This document shows positions 10,649 to 22,355 of a stretch of 64,000 bases of DNA, piece by piece. Origin of the DNA: Chrysemys picta bellii. Taxonomy: Eukaryota; Chordata; Testudines; Emydidae. The notes beneath the pieces were generated by a model, which had not been told where the DNA came from, made no database searches, and saw only the letters and a list, made by a program, of their open reading frames with translations. The translations under genes and the position numbers were made by a program. How positions within the stretch are numbered: position 1 is the first letter of the stretch; every line of letters starts with the position of its first letter. The stretch covers positions 6,200,001 through 6,264,000 of the forward strand of contig NC_088798.1 of NCBI RefSeq assembly GCF_011386835.1, read 5' to 3'.

Positions 10649-12574
10649 TGGCTTGGTCGAGGACGACCTCCCAGTCAGAACCCTGGATCCGTCCAACCTT
10701 ACCTTCTCGTCACGTCTGTCCCCCTTCTATCGTGCGTGGGCCCGGATCACATCGGACGCTTGGGTGCTTCGCACGGTAGAGAGGAGATATTCTATCCAGT
10801 TCTCCTCCCTCCCGCCCCACCAGCCCCCCTCCCCGTCCCTCTTCAGGGACCCCTCTCATGAGCAACTTCTACTTCAAGAAGTTCAATCCCTCCTCACATC
10901 AGGGGCAGTAGAGGAGGTTCCTCAGGAGCAATGGGGCAGGGGGTTTTATTCTCGCTATTTCCTAATACCAAAAGCAAAAGGGAGCCTCAGACCTATTCTG
11001 GACTTGCAGCGTCTCAACAAGTTTGTAAAGAAGCTCAAGTTCCGCGTGGTCTCCCTGTCCTCCATCATTCCTTCCATGGATCCAGGAGACTGGTGTGCCG
11101 CCCTCGACTTAAAGGACGCAAACTTTCACATTGCAATAATCCCTCAGCACAGGCGTTACCTCAGGATTGTCGTGGGCAATGCTCATCTACAATTTACGGT
11201 TCTGCCCTTTGGTCTGTCAGCAGCCCCAAGGGTCTTCACGAAGTGCATGGCAGTCATGGCAGCCTTCCTGCGCAGGCAGGGGATTCAGGTGTTTCCCTAC
11301 CTGGACGATTGGCTCATCAAGGGCAGGACCAAGGCGCAGGTGGAGGCTCAGGTGGTCTTTACCAGGCACACCTTCCGCTCACTCGGCCTCTTACTCAATG
11401 AGGCCAAGTCCACACTATCTCCAACCCAAAAAATCAAATTCATGGGGCAGTTCTGGACTCGACACATGCCAGGGCATATCTCCCAGAGGCCAGATTCCAG
11501 ACTATGTCCAACATTATTCTCGGCCTCCAACGTTACCCGACCACCACAGCAAGAAACTGCCTCAAATTACTAGGGCACATGGTGGCATGTACCTACATGG
11601 TGAGACACGCAAGACTTAGACTGCGCCCACTCCAGTCCTGGTTGGCAGGAGTTTATCGGCCAGTCAGGGACTCCCTAGAATCAGTGGTAACATTAACTCG
11701 TCTGGTGTTGGATTCCCTTCAATGGTGGCTCGACCCGCGGGAGGTCTGCGTGGGAGTGCCTTTCCTCGACCCCGAGCCCTCCCTTTCCCTGGTAATGGAC
11801 GCATCGGATCGGGGATGGGGTGCACATCTGGGCAGCCTCAGAACCCAAGGCCTTTGGTCATGAGAGAATCTTTCGTTGCACATCAATGTCAGGGAATTAC
11901 GAGTGGTGCGCCTCGCATGCATAGCCTTCAAATCCCAGCTGGCAGGCAGGTGCATTTCTGTCCTTATGGACAACACTCAAGCGATGTTCTATATCAACAA
12001 ACTGGGTGGTGCTTGCTCCTCTCCCCTGTGCCGGGAGGCCCTCGCATTATGGGACTTTTGCGTACAGAACGTAATTCACCTGACAGCGTCCTACCTCCCG
12101 GGGATGCTCAACGGGCTTGCGGACGCCCTCAGCCGCTCGTTCCAGGGTCACGAGTGGTCTATCCGCTGGGATATAGTACTCTCAATTTTCCGACTCTGGG
12201 GTCATCCCCAGGTGGACCTGTTTGCCTCCAGCGAGAACAGGAAGTGTCATCAATTCTGCTCCCTCATGGGACGCAGTCCGGGGTCTCTAACAGATGCCTT
12301 TCTCTTCTCTTGGGCAGACGGGCTATTTTACGCCTTTCCCCCGATTTCCATGTTTCACAGAGTAATCCTCAAGGCCCGCAGAGATTACGCTTGGCTCATC
12401 CTGATAGTGCCGGCGTGGCCGCGCCAGCACTGGTACACGTCTCTCCTGCACATGTCTATGCGGGTGCCCCTCAGGTTGCCCTTACTACCGGACTTGATCA
12501 CACAGGATCGCGGTCGCCTCCTTCATCCGAACCTGGAGTCACTCCACCTTAAAGCCTGGATGCTCCATGGCTAA
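10542..12574 (+). pseudogene. DIRS reverse transcriptase / RNase H / methyltransferase-like region, broken
   Basis: The RT frame (10,542-11,573) overlaps the gag end. It has the palm blocks RPILDLQRLNKFV, CAALDLKDANFHI, VLPFGLSAAPRVFTK and the catalytic FPYLDDWLI. Near 11,500 the frame shifts by one; a second frame (11,504-11,863) carries LVMDASDRGWGAHLG, the start of RNase H. It ends at a TGA at 11,861 and resumes at 11,876 in the same frame with VLMDNTQAMFYINK and LADALSRSF. From about 12,200 the block DLFASSENRKC ... DAF ... YAFPP ... VPAWPRQHW matches the adenine-methyltransferase-like domain known from DIRS elements. It makes element cDNA in active copies; one frameshift and one stop disable it here. 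Confidence 0.88.
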
Positions 12575-12579
12575 ACCCT

Positions 12580-13620
12580 GTGGAGATGCAATGCTCTCAT
12601 CAGGTCAGGCAGGTCCTCCTTGGCAGCAGGAAGCCTTCAACAAGGACCACATACTTGGCCAAGTGGAAGTGCTTCTCGCTTTGGGCCACACAACGAGGTC
12701 ATGCTCCCTTGCTCGCTCCGATCCCTCTTATCCTGGTCTATTTACTATATTTCAGACACCTGAGACTGACTCTCTCTTCGGTTCGAGTACACCTTGCCGC
12801 CATCTCGGCGTTCCACCCTGGAGTGGGGGGTACCTCAGTGTTTGCAAACCCACTCGTTGGTCGCTTCCTCAAGGACCTTGACAGGTTGTTCCCGCACATT
12901 CGTCAACCCGTCCCTGCGTGGGACCTCAATTTAGTCCTGTCCGTCCTCACAGGCCCCCCCTTCAAGCCGCTGGCTTCATGCTCGCTGTTGTATCTTTCAT
13001 ACAAGGTCGCGTTCTTGGTGGCAATCACATCAGCCCAGAGAGTGTCGGAACTCAGAGCTCTGACATCTGAACCTCCATACACCGTCTTCCACAAGGACAA
13101 GGTCCAACTCAGGCCGCACCCAGCGTTCCTCCCTAAGGTGATTTCCCCATTTCACATGGGTCAAGACATTTTTCTCCCGGTGTTTTATCCAAAACCGCAC
13201 TCCTCTGTGAAGACGCATAGGCTGCATTCCCTGGACGTTCGCAGGGCTCTCGCGTTCTATATCGAAAGGACAAGATCCTTCAGGAAATCAACCCAACTTT
13301 TTGTCGCCCTCGCCGACAGGATGAAAGGGCTCCCGGTCTCGTCACAGCGAATCTCGGCTTGGATCAGAACCTGCATCCAGGAGTGCTACAGTCGGGCCAA
13401 TATACCAGCCCCGCCTATCACGGCCCACTCCACAAGAGCGCAGGCCTCTTCTGCTGCGTTTCTGGCCCAGGTCCCGGCGCAGGAAATTTGTAGAGCCGCC
13501 ACCTGGTCCTCAATCCACACCTTTACAGCGCACTATGCCATCATGCACCAGGTCAGAGATGATGCTGCCTTTGGCCGCGCAGTACTCCAGTCTGCAGTGA
13601 CCTCCGACCTCACTGCCTAG
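12580..13620 (+). CDS. DIRS tyrosine recombinase, intact frame (346 aa)
   Basis: An unbroken frame from ATG at 12,580 to TAG at 13,618. It is a tyrosine recombinase (phage-integrase fold): N-terminal SAM-like part about residues 10-120, catalytic part after it. All the catalytic positions I can place are present: Arg154 in SAQRVSELRAL, His283 and Arg286 in HSTRAQ, Trp309 in ATWSSIH and the nucleophile Tyr319 in FTAHYA. In DIRS elements this enzyme inserts a circular DNA copy without the 3' processing of a DDE integrase. The overlapping frames upstream are damaged while this one is open, which may be chance or recent insertion. The start fits because the preceding RT region ends at 12,572. Confidence 0.9.
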   Translation: MEMQCSHQVRQVLLGSRKPSTRTTYLAKWKCFSLWATQRGHAPLLAPIPLILVYLLYFRHLRLTLSSVRVHLAAISAFHPGVGGTSVFANPLVGRFLKDLDRLFPHIRQPVPAWDLNLVLSVLTGPPFKPLASCSLLYLSYKVAFLVAITSAQRVSELRALTSEPPYTVFHKDKVQLRPHPAFLPKVISPFHMGQDIFLPVFYPKPHSSVKTHRLHSLDVRRALAFYIERTRSFRKSTQLFVALADRMKGLPVSSQRISAWIRTCIQECYSRANIPAPPITAHSTRAQASSAAFLAQVPAQEICRAATWSSIHTFTAHYAIMHQVRDDAAFGRAVLQSAVTSDLTA

Positions 13621-13637
13621 GTTCAGGTTTGTGAGTC

Positions 13638-13740
13638 ACCTGCTTGGAATGGACATGAACAATCACTCGAAGAAGAAAAAACAGTTACTCACCTTCTCGT
13701 AACTGTTGTTCTTCGAGATGTGTTGTTCATGTCCATTCCA
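13638..13740. repeat. DIRS internal complementary region
   Basis: It lies just after the recombinase stop. Bases 13,638-13,677 are the exact complement of the element's first 40 bases; 13,678-13,740 are the complement of its last 63 bases (13,925-13,987) with one mismatch. The join therefore reads as the fused outer ends of both terminal repeats, the template by which DIRS cDNA ends are thought to be completed and circularised. Confidence 0.95.
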
Positions 13741-13784
13741 ATACCCGCCCTCCTGCCCCTCTGTCAGAGTATTGGCAAGAAGGA

Positions 13785-13987
13785 ACAGAGGGGGTGGAGG
13801 GTCGGCTGGCCTCTATATACAGCGCCATGAAGGCGCCACTCCAGGGGGCGCCGGAGCTGACCCTACGGACGCTGCTATGGTAAAATCTTCCGGCTGGCAT
13901 GCACGCGGCGCACACATACCTGCTTGGAATGGACATGAACAACACATCTCGAAGAACAACAGTTACGAGAAGGTGAGTAACCGTTTT
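13785..13987 (-). repeat. DIRS right inverted terminal repeat
   Basis: Inverse of the left repeat but with its own outer end (gaacaacagttacgagaagg) that is absent from the left end. Unequal outer ends are normal for DIRS elements and explain why the internal complementary region has two parts. Confidence 0.92.
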
Positions 13988-14458
13988 TTATGTCTCTAAC
14001 CCACACATCTCCGGGTGTGGTGTTCTGTCCCATCTAGTGGCACCCAGACCATTTAGAGAGAGATTAATAAGTCTGCTCTACAGCCTTATTTAGCAGCTGT
14101 GTGGCTTTCAGCTCATGCAGTAGAGGCTGAAGCATTTAGCTCCAGAGGTCCCAGGTTTGATCCTGCCCATCGACAACTGGGGTCTGTCAGTACTACAAGT
14201 GTTGAAAGCCCCGTGGCGTGGCGTGGCTTTGGCTGGCCTGGATCAGCTGACTCAGGCTGGAGCATGTTGCAATATAAAATTGTAGTGTAGATGTTTGGGC
14301 TCAGGCTGGAGCCCAGGCTTGGAGACCACATAAAGGGGGAGGGTTTCAGAGCTAAAGTTGCAGCCTGACACCAAATATCTATACTTCAATATTTAGCCCC
14401 ACAACAAAAGCCCACATCACCTGACCCATGCTCTGAAATGTGAGGAGGTGGGTTTTTT
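13988..14458. other. Flank between DIRS element and left palindrome arm
   Basis: No protein gene. At about 14,100-14,170 there is a tRNA-like block with a box-A-like tggctttcagctcatgcagt and a box-B-like ggtttgatcc, probably a SINE head rather than a tRNA gene because no acceptor-stem pairing is evident. Confidence 0.45.
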
Positions 14459-16149
14459 ATGGCTTATTGAAGCAAATCAGTCACATTCCTCAATGAGTGT
14501 GTTTTACCAGATCAGCTACTTCTCTGACCTCTTGCATTAAAGCCCCAGGGAGGTATACTGAAATTCTACAAACATACAGAGCCACATTTGGTGTACGCAC
14601 CCTGTTTGCACCAGGGCTGAATTGGGCCTATAGTGCAAAGAGCAATGAAATATTTAGCGGTTCCTTGTGTCCTTTTCTTGTTTCAATATAAACTGTGAGG
14701 TTATCAGCAGGAATATTTCTATAGCCTCACAGACAGAAAGGACCAAAAACTGAGCTGAAGATCTGACTCAAAATGTGCTTGCATTTACAGCCCTTTACCT
14801 CCATAAAGGCCAGAAATGTACTTCTAATTGGAAGATGACATGTTTTTCAAAGCATACAGAAAAATCCACATTAAACCCAGAGTCTTGGAGTGACCAGGAA
14901 AACTGATCCATCAGTTACTGAACATAGCAGCTTTCCACCTAGTTGGTTTCTTTGTTTGTTATGTAACTAGTGATAGTTTAGGTAGAACCTAAGACAAATA
15001 GAGATAATTTGTATTAAAGTCCAAGGGTGATTTAAATGGTCTTTCAAGAAGCAGAAGGAATGACGCAGACTGCAGCCAGTCTTCTCCAGAAAGTTTTACT
15101 GGGATCTTAATATTTGCTAGGTATCTCTATGGTATGTTACTCATTTTGTATCTGCCAACTAATTGGTAGCTTATGCTGTATGTTCTAGTTAAATAATACG
15201 ATACACTTGAGTTTAAACGATTAAAGAATCACAGCCCCTTCACATAACCACAGATGCACTGGCATGTGACTGTTCCTCGGTAGTCACATTTCTTTGACGA
15301 ATTAAGGCAACCTGTTTGAGCACACTCTAGTGTCAGCGGACAATTGTGTGTGTGAGACAGTAATGATTTACAAGGAGTGTATTTGGAAGGTAGGTGTAAC
15401 TTGATGGCTAGATGTAGTGTATATTCCGTGGATGATAGAGCCATCTCTCCTTTCTTTTAGTGGTCTTTTGTAAGAGGCACATTTGTCACACCTCCACCTG
15501 AGCCCCTCCTCTTGCTTACTCACCAGACTGCCGTGAGGGGATCCAGCCGTGGAATCCCCTGGGTGTCCTAAGCCTCCAGAGTCTGAACAGAGTCCAGGCA
15601 CTGTCCTCATCTTAATGTCTGGAGTCCTTCTTGTCTCAGTGCCTGCCTTGTGTTCCGAAACATGGAGCTGTCTCCACCCAGCTCTCCGATTCTGCCCTTG
15701 GCCACTCCATCCCCTCTCCCTCTCCTGCCCAAAACTCCTCTGCAGCTCTCAGTCATCTCCCTGTGAGTCCTTTTCTAACCTTTCAGGTCCTTGGTCAAGT
15801 GACTCCTGGAACAGCCTTAACAAATGATAGACCTCTACTAGGCAACTTCATTGTTCTGACTGACAAACCAGTTTTCCTGGTTGAGATCTAGACTATTGTT
15901 TAATATGTTTGTATTTGACTAGAGGACCATCCTGAGTTAACGGCCCTCTATTGTCAGCCCTGTCAGAATTTCAGTCCAACCTGGAGGTAAAGAGGGAACA
16001 GAGAAGACAGCACTCAAAGCCCCCACATTCAAAATGGAGTTTGCTGCTTGCTAAAGATATGCCCAGAGAGTCCATAATCTCACACTGAATCCACAAATCG
16101 TACAGATTTCCCAAACAGTCGTACCCTGACAATCAGCAGAGTCTCTTGT

Positions 16150-16222
16150 TGGGGTGGCAGTGTTATCTAGTGGCTAGGACACTACATTGGGAGACTTGGG
16201 TTCTGCTACTGACTGACACTGC
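16150..16222. mobile_element. MIR-like SINE fragment
   Basis: gtggctaggacactacattg ... gggttctgctactgactga ... catgacctt has the shape of a MIR core. It is also in the right arm at about 45,930-46,020 and so predates the duplication. Confidence 0.55.
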
Positions 16223-16676
16223 ATGACCTTGGGAGAGGAAGAGGAAGTCTCCTTACTCTCTCCCGTCCCTCCTTCACCCCTTGTGTCAGAATCTAGCCCC
16301 TCTGCAGACCTTCCCTTTAGGCTGGGGAGAAACGTAAGGAACCCCGCATGTGCAATGAACTCCTGGGATGCAGACAGGTACAGCTGCAGGCCTTGCTGTC
16401 CCTCGAATGCAGATACTGCTTCCTGCTTGCTCCCTCTGGAGGACAAGAAACCTCATGGAGGGAGGATGAGTGGTAAGGAGGAAGCTGGGACATGCTTGTC
16501 CCCTCCCCCTTCACTAGCCCGTGGAAAGGGCGTGATGCACCAAGGGAGACACATGGCATCCCTTAGAAGGGATATAGCAATGGACTTACTAGTACCCCCT
16601 GCACAGTGCAGCAGCGGGTGGAAATTTCTCTCTCCTCCTAGAGCTTCCCCAGCCTAATACAAAGCTGAGCTTAAAT

Positions 16677-16806
16677 CAGGTTTGCACAAACTACGGCCCT
16701 CGGGCCACATCCGGCCCCTCCCCTGCTGTCCCCCCTCCCACGCAGCCGCAGCTCGCTCGCTCCGCCGCCGGGGCAATGCTCAGGTCGGTGGGGCTGTGAG
16801 CTCCAG
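16677..16806 (-). mobile_element. hAT MITE, internally deleted form
   Basis: 130 bases with ends of the caaactacggccctcgggcc type, flanked by perfect 8-bp copies of GCTTAAAT (16,669-16,676 and 16,807-16,814). The right arm has the same insertion site (ATTTAAGC at 35,716) with a long version of about 1 kb. Confidence 0.85.
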
Positions 16807-17191
16807 GCTTAAATGGTATGCACAGTCCTGCATAATTACATTGCCACCCAATCATTGCTGAGTTAAAATGATCATTTCTATAAAACGATCACTCTTTCGA
16901 TCTACAGGAGTCTGCTTATGTCTTGCCAGTGACTTTACTTTAGGTAACTGGGACTAAGTGTGGTTTATAACCCAAACTGCACATGAAAAAGGCTTTAACT
17001 ATGCACACAGGGCTCTGTATACTGCCAAGTTCTGCAGCCACAGAGTTGGGGCAGAATCCATCCCTTGTGTCAAAACTATGCTTCTGAACATTGATGAATC
17101 CGGCCAATCAATTTTAACCTTTTCCCTGAACGAAAAATATATTTTTCGGACGCTGCTGTCCACAATGCCCAGGCCTCTCTCAGTGCTGCTA

Positions 17192-17362
<171 letters not shown>

Positions 17363-17509
17363 TTAAAGTAATTATATCTCATTTGGAGCGATATGTGCAC
17401 TGTGATTCTCCAGAACCCCAATGGATCCCAAAATACCCGGGAATCAGAACTCTTTGATTCTCATACTTTCTGAAATGAGATGGATCACTCTGCGTGGCTT
17501 CCGGGGGAC

Positions 17510-18415
17510 ATAAAGAGGTGCCTGAACTACCTACACCGACAGGCGCTTCTCCCGTTGGTGTAGGTGCTCCACCTCCCTGAAAGGCGGTAACTATATCGAT
17601 GGGAGAAGACCTCCCATTGACTTAGGGCTGTCTACACCACAAGTTAGGTCAGTATAACTACTGTGACAAAGTTCAGTCCTTGACCCCATGGGTCCTGCAT
17701 TTCCTGACGGATTTTGCTAGCCTCAGAGGCTCACTGTGACCCTCCACATAGCCCTTCTCTCTCTAGAGGCAAGGGTCACAGTCTACTGAGCCATTTTCAT
17801 CATAAGCCAGCAAGGGAGGCAAGGAGAAGCAGCCCTCCCTCGCACAGTCTCTGTTGTCTCCCAGTATCAGTGATTAATCAGGGAGGGGAGGGGGGAGCCC
17901 AGGCCGGCCTTTAACCCGGGCTCCAGCCCAGGGACCCTAAAATTAGCAGCTATGAAAGCTGACTTTTTGGAAATAGGATGTGTACAATTCCCTGGGCTAC
18001 TTCCCCACAGCAGCCCCCACTCAATATCTTCTTCACAATTACCTCCTTCCTTGCACCTGGTATGGATTCGTACTACTTCGTTCCTCCAACAGCACAGCTC
18101 CCTCCTATAGCTCCTGACACCCACACCTCATTAACTAACTGGGAGGCTTTTAACTAGTTCCAGCCAGTCCTTGATTGGCTTCAGGTAAGGATCTTAATTG
18201 GCCCCAGATGTCTTGATTAACCTGGAGCAACTGCCATTTGGTTACCATGGAATCAGGGATTTGTTTAGCCTGGGGCTAACATACCTGTTCCTCACTACTT
18301 TACTGTAGCCATCTGGCCTTGCCCCATCACACTACCTTGCTCAGGGGTGTGGATTTTCCACATCGCTGAGTGCCGTAGTTATACCGACATAGGTCTGCAT
18401 TGTAGACTAGGGCTT
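17510..18415. mobile_element. MITE with gtgtagac-type ends, split by an LTR
   Basis: The sequence around tgtctacaccacaagttagg and its continuation after 18,335 match 34,777-34,990 in the right arm, where it is uninterrupted. It is present in both arms, so older than the duplication; the LTR at 17,662-18,331 is younger. Confidence 0.6.
17662..18331 (+). mobile_element. Solo LTR, left-arm specific
   Basis: 670 bases, starting TGTGACAAAG and ending CCCATCACA, flanked by CTAC at 17,658-17,661 and 18,332-18,335. The right arm (about 34,855) has the empty site. The TG...CA ends and 4-bp duplication indicate an LTR; it has no coding part. Confidence 0.85.
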
Positions 18416-18629
18416 ATCTTGGAGCCTGGCTCAAATCCTTAATGAGAGGTGAGAAGAGGATAGTGGGAAATACCCATATGGTGATGTGCTAATCTGCAGG
18501 CCTTGCGGAATCGACGCCCTTGAGAACTGAGCCAGTAAACGAGATGGTTGTGATGCAGAGGCGTCTGGACTCTCAGATGCACCATCAAGCTGAGGTCCAT
18601 GACCGTTTGGATATATAAGTTGTCACTAC

Positions 18630-19298
18630 TGTGACAGACCCAGACCATTGGGGTACAGGAGTCTGGTAGAGGGCAAATATACTGGTCACTGGATGAGTAG
18701 TTTTCTGTTCCCTGAGTGACTAGAGAAGGGGCTGCACTAGAGTAATCAGGAACCTGCTAGAACCAGTTAAGGCAGGCAGGCTAATTAGGACACCTGGAGC
18801 CAATTAAGAAGAAGCTGCTAGAATCAATTAAGGCAGGATAATCAGGGCACCTGGGTTTTAAAAGGAGCTCACTTCGGTTTGTAGTGCGAGAGTGTGAGGA
18901 GCTGGGAGCAAGAGGCGCAAGGAGCTGAGAGGGAGAGGGTGTGCTGCTGGAGGACTGAGGAGCACAAGTGTTATCAGACACCAGGAGGAAGGTCCTGTGG
19001 TGAGAATAAGGAAGGTGTTTGGAGGAGGCCATGGGGAAGTAGCCCAGGGAGTTGTAGCTGTCATGCAGCTGTTACAGGAGGCACTATAGACAGCTGCAGT
19101 CCACAGGGCCCTGGGCTGGAACCCGGAGTAGAGGGCGGGCCCGGGTTCCCCCCAAACCTCCCAATTGACGTGGACTGTGGGTTCTTCCAGAGGGGAAGGT
19201 CTCTGGGCTGTTCCCCAACCCACACGGTGAATCTCTGAGGCAAGAAAATCCGCCAATAAGTGCAGGACCCACCAAGATAGAGGAGGAACTTTGTCACA
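18630..19298 (-). mobile_element. Solo LTR at the exon 6 acceptor of the pseudogene
   Basis: 669 bases, same family as the LTRs at 17.7 and 21.5 kb but reversed, flanked by CTAC at 18,626-18,629 and 19,299-19,302. On the gene strand the duplicated target reads GTAG and includes the splice-acceptor AG, so the AG is kept next to exon 6 while the pyrimidine tract is moved 669 bases away. Confidence 0.87.
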
Positions 19299-20932
19299 CT
19301 ACAGAGAGAGAATCAAGGGAGAGATGGATAACGACTGGGCAGCGAGTTTGAGCGCATTGGGGGAGAGATTGCAAAGATTTCAGAATGGTTGATTTTAATG
19401 GTAAGTGTGTGGTTAGGGCAAGACCAAGCTCAGCCAACACGAGAGCAATGTGAACAGGCAGTAATGCAGTAGACTGCCTCAGAGAATGGACTTTTCCTTC
19501 CAAAGCATTCGGGCCAGCCTGCACAAGGCTAAGCAGTGTTCCCAGCCGGGGAATAACTTGAGTGTTTGTAGTTGAATGTCTTGAGCTTGCAGGACTTCTG
19601 CCTGGCCTTGCACCCCCAGTGTAAGCGTCTGATAAGCCATGTGCCCTGTTCTATGAGGTGCCAAGTGCCCTCAGCTCTCCTTTATTGCAATAGGAGTGGC
19701 AGGCGCTCGGTGCCTTCCCAGTTCAGGCTTTTGGGTTGTGAGATTGCGAAACCAAATGTCACTAGTCACATGAAAACCTAGGGCTGATCTTGATCCCATT
19801 GAACTCCATAGCAACCCCTCCCCCCCACTAACTTCAACAGAGCAAAATCAGACAGAGGGGCTGGAACAATTTGTGTAGTGGGGGTGCTGAGAGCCATTGA
19901 ACCAAACTGTAAACCCTGCATCTAATGGAAAGCACTTCAAGCCAGCGGGTGCAGGAGCACCTCCAGCACCCCCAGGTTCCAGCACCTCTGGATCAGACTC
20001 ACTATGATTTTACCTACTCTTAGATCTGAATAGCTCTATAATACGATTGACTGTATAGGAAACAGATTTCTTGGTTTGCCCTTTGTCTCAGTTAAACAAC
20101 AACAATCTCACTTTTGTTACCACCCGCAATAAACAACACCTCATTCTCATAAAGATCAGCTGGTGGCATCAATACCTGAGTAGCTTCTGCATTTAAAGGA
20201 CACCAGCACGTCTAGATCCTGAGGCAGGCAGTAAGAGGTGGTGAAGTGGGTCCCAGCACCCCTGATCCCAATATTCCCGTGTTAGTGACATGAAGATCAA
20301 GAGGCTAATGCATCCACTACTTCTATCACATCTGTGTAGTTCCCAGTTCGGACACAATTGCACCGCACTGAATTTAAAGTCATTTAAGGCCAACAAGAAC
20401 TTTTCTTCAGTATTTGACATCACCTGGTACTGACCTGTCAGTCTGGCGGTTGCTCTGGTAACTGAAGGTGGATTTCATGATGCTGTCGAGAGTCATCAAG
20501 CTGACATGTTCAAAGAGCTCCACTGAGTCATCTGTGTGATCAGCTGTTCCCATTTATCCTATTGGAAAAGAGTAATGAGAAGGGAGAACTTTTCTTGGGA
20601 GTACAGAATCCTGGTTACAGCCATTCACTTGGGTCTGGGCCACCTCCTGCATCTGGGGATGTTGGGCCTGTGGGCAGGTGGCTGTGATCTTTAACGGTCC
20701 AGCCAGTTTCACGGTTAAACCCTGGTCTGTATGGGAGTCTGAGAGATGGCAGGAGCACCTTTTACATGGCTCAATGTCTGCCAAGTCATCACAGGTCACT
20801 CTGTGGAGATGTGCAGTGGGTTAGCATGGGCTCGCTTCTGCTCACTGTCCTACACTGCTGCAGTTCTGGGAGCCGACCCAGCATGCACCGGGAAGAACAC
20901 TCTAAATGTTTTTAAATCATTCTAATCTACTA

Positions 20933-21259
<327 letters not shown>

Positions 21260-21334
21260 TCATCAGAAGGATGAGAGTTTTTCTTTAGAACCTAAGAACA
21301 TCCAGACTGGGTCAGACCACTGGTCCGTCTAGTC

Positions 21335-22355
21335 CAGTGGTTCTCAACCAGAGGTACGTAGAGGTCTCATCCACTCATCTAGATATTTGCCTAGTTTTAC
21401 AACAGGCTACATAAAAAGCACTAGTGAAGTTCGTACAAACTAAAATTTCATACAATGACTTGTGTGGCAAAGTTCCTCCTCTACCTTGGTGGGTCCTGTG
21501 CTTATTGGTGGATTTGCTCACCTCAGTGATCTTCCCCTCTGGTGGAACCCACAGTCTGGGTCAACTCCTCCTGTGTCTGATCAGGAGTTGGGAGGTTTGG
21601 GGGGAACCCGGGCCAGCTCTCTACTCCGGGTTCCAGCCCAGGGCCCTGTGGATTGCAGCTGTCTATAGTGCCTCCTGTAACAGCTGCATGACAGCTACAA
21701 CTCCCTGGGCTACTTCCCCATGGCCTCCTCCAAACACCTTCTTTATTCTCACCACAGGACCTTCCTCCTGGTATCTGATAACGCTTGTGCACCTCAATCC
21801 TCCAGGAGCACACCCTCTCAGCTCCTTGTGCCTCTTGCTCCCAGCTCCTCACACGCTCGCCTCACTGACTAACTGGGAGGCTTTTAACTAGTTCCAGCCA
21901 GCCCTTGATTGGTTTCAGGTGTCCCAATCAATGTAGCTATCTTCACTGCCTTCTAGAAGGATCTTAATTGGCACCAGGTGTCTTGATTAACCTGTAGCAA
22001 CTGCCATTTGGTTACCATGGTACCAGGGATTTATTTGACCTGGGGCTAACATACCTGTTCCTCACTACTTTAGTTACTGTAGCCATCTGGCCTTGCCCCA
22101 TCACACTTGTTTGTACTGCTTTATATACTATACACTGAAATGTAAGTACAGTATTTATATTCCAAATGATTTATTTTATAATTATATGGTAAAAATGTCA
22201 AAGTCAGCAATTTTTCAGTAAGTGCTGTGACACTTGTATTTTTATGTCTGATTTTGTAAGCAAGTAGTTTTGAAGTGAGGTGAAACTTGGGGATACGCAA
22301 CACAAATCAGACTCTTGAAAGGGTTACAGTAGTCTGGTAAGGTTGAGAGCCACTA
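21335..22355. mobile_element. hAT MITE nested in CR1, left arm
   Basis: Ends are CAGTGGTTCTCAACC and GGTTGAGAGCCACTA, flanked by gtctagtc / atctagtc. It is interrupted by a solo LTR at 21,463-22,105. The uninterrupted twin is at 32,048-32,422 in the right arm. Confidence 0.85.
21463..22105 (+). mobile_element. Solo LTR, left-arm specific
   Basis: 643 bases, starting TGTGGCAAAG and ending CCCATCACA, with CTTG on both sides (21,459-21,462 and 22,106-22,109). The right arm has the empty site at about 32,298. Confidence 0.87.

Larger units (their letters stand above)
8030..13987 (+). mobile_element. DIRS-type retrotransposon, nearly full-length (5,958 bp)
   Basis: All hallmarks of the DIRS order are visible: inverted terminal repeats, a gag-like region with a Cys-rich motif, RT with YLDD, RNase H, a methyltransferase-like domain, a tyrosine recombinase and an internal complementary region. 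Such elements are thought to integrate through a circular intermediate by recombination instead of cutting with an integrase, and leave no target-site duplication; none is seen here. Gag and RT regions carry frameshifts and stops, so this copy is not autonomous, but the recombinase frame is unbroken. It lies between the CYP4 relic and the inverted CYP4 pseudogene, outside the palindrome arms. Confidence 0.93.

Noticed and set aside
14100..14170. Possible tRNA gene
   Set aside because: Box-A-like and box-B-like blocks are present, but I cannot pair an acceptor stem and the region resembles a SINE head.
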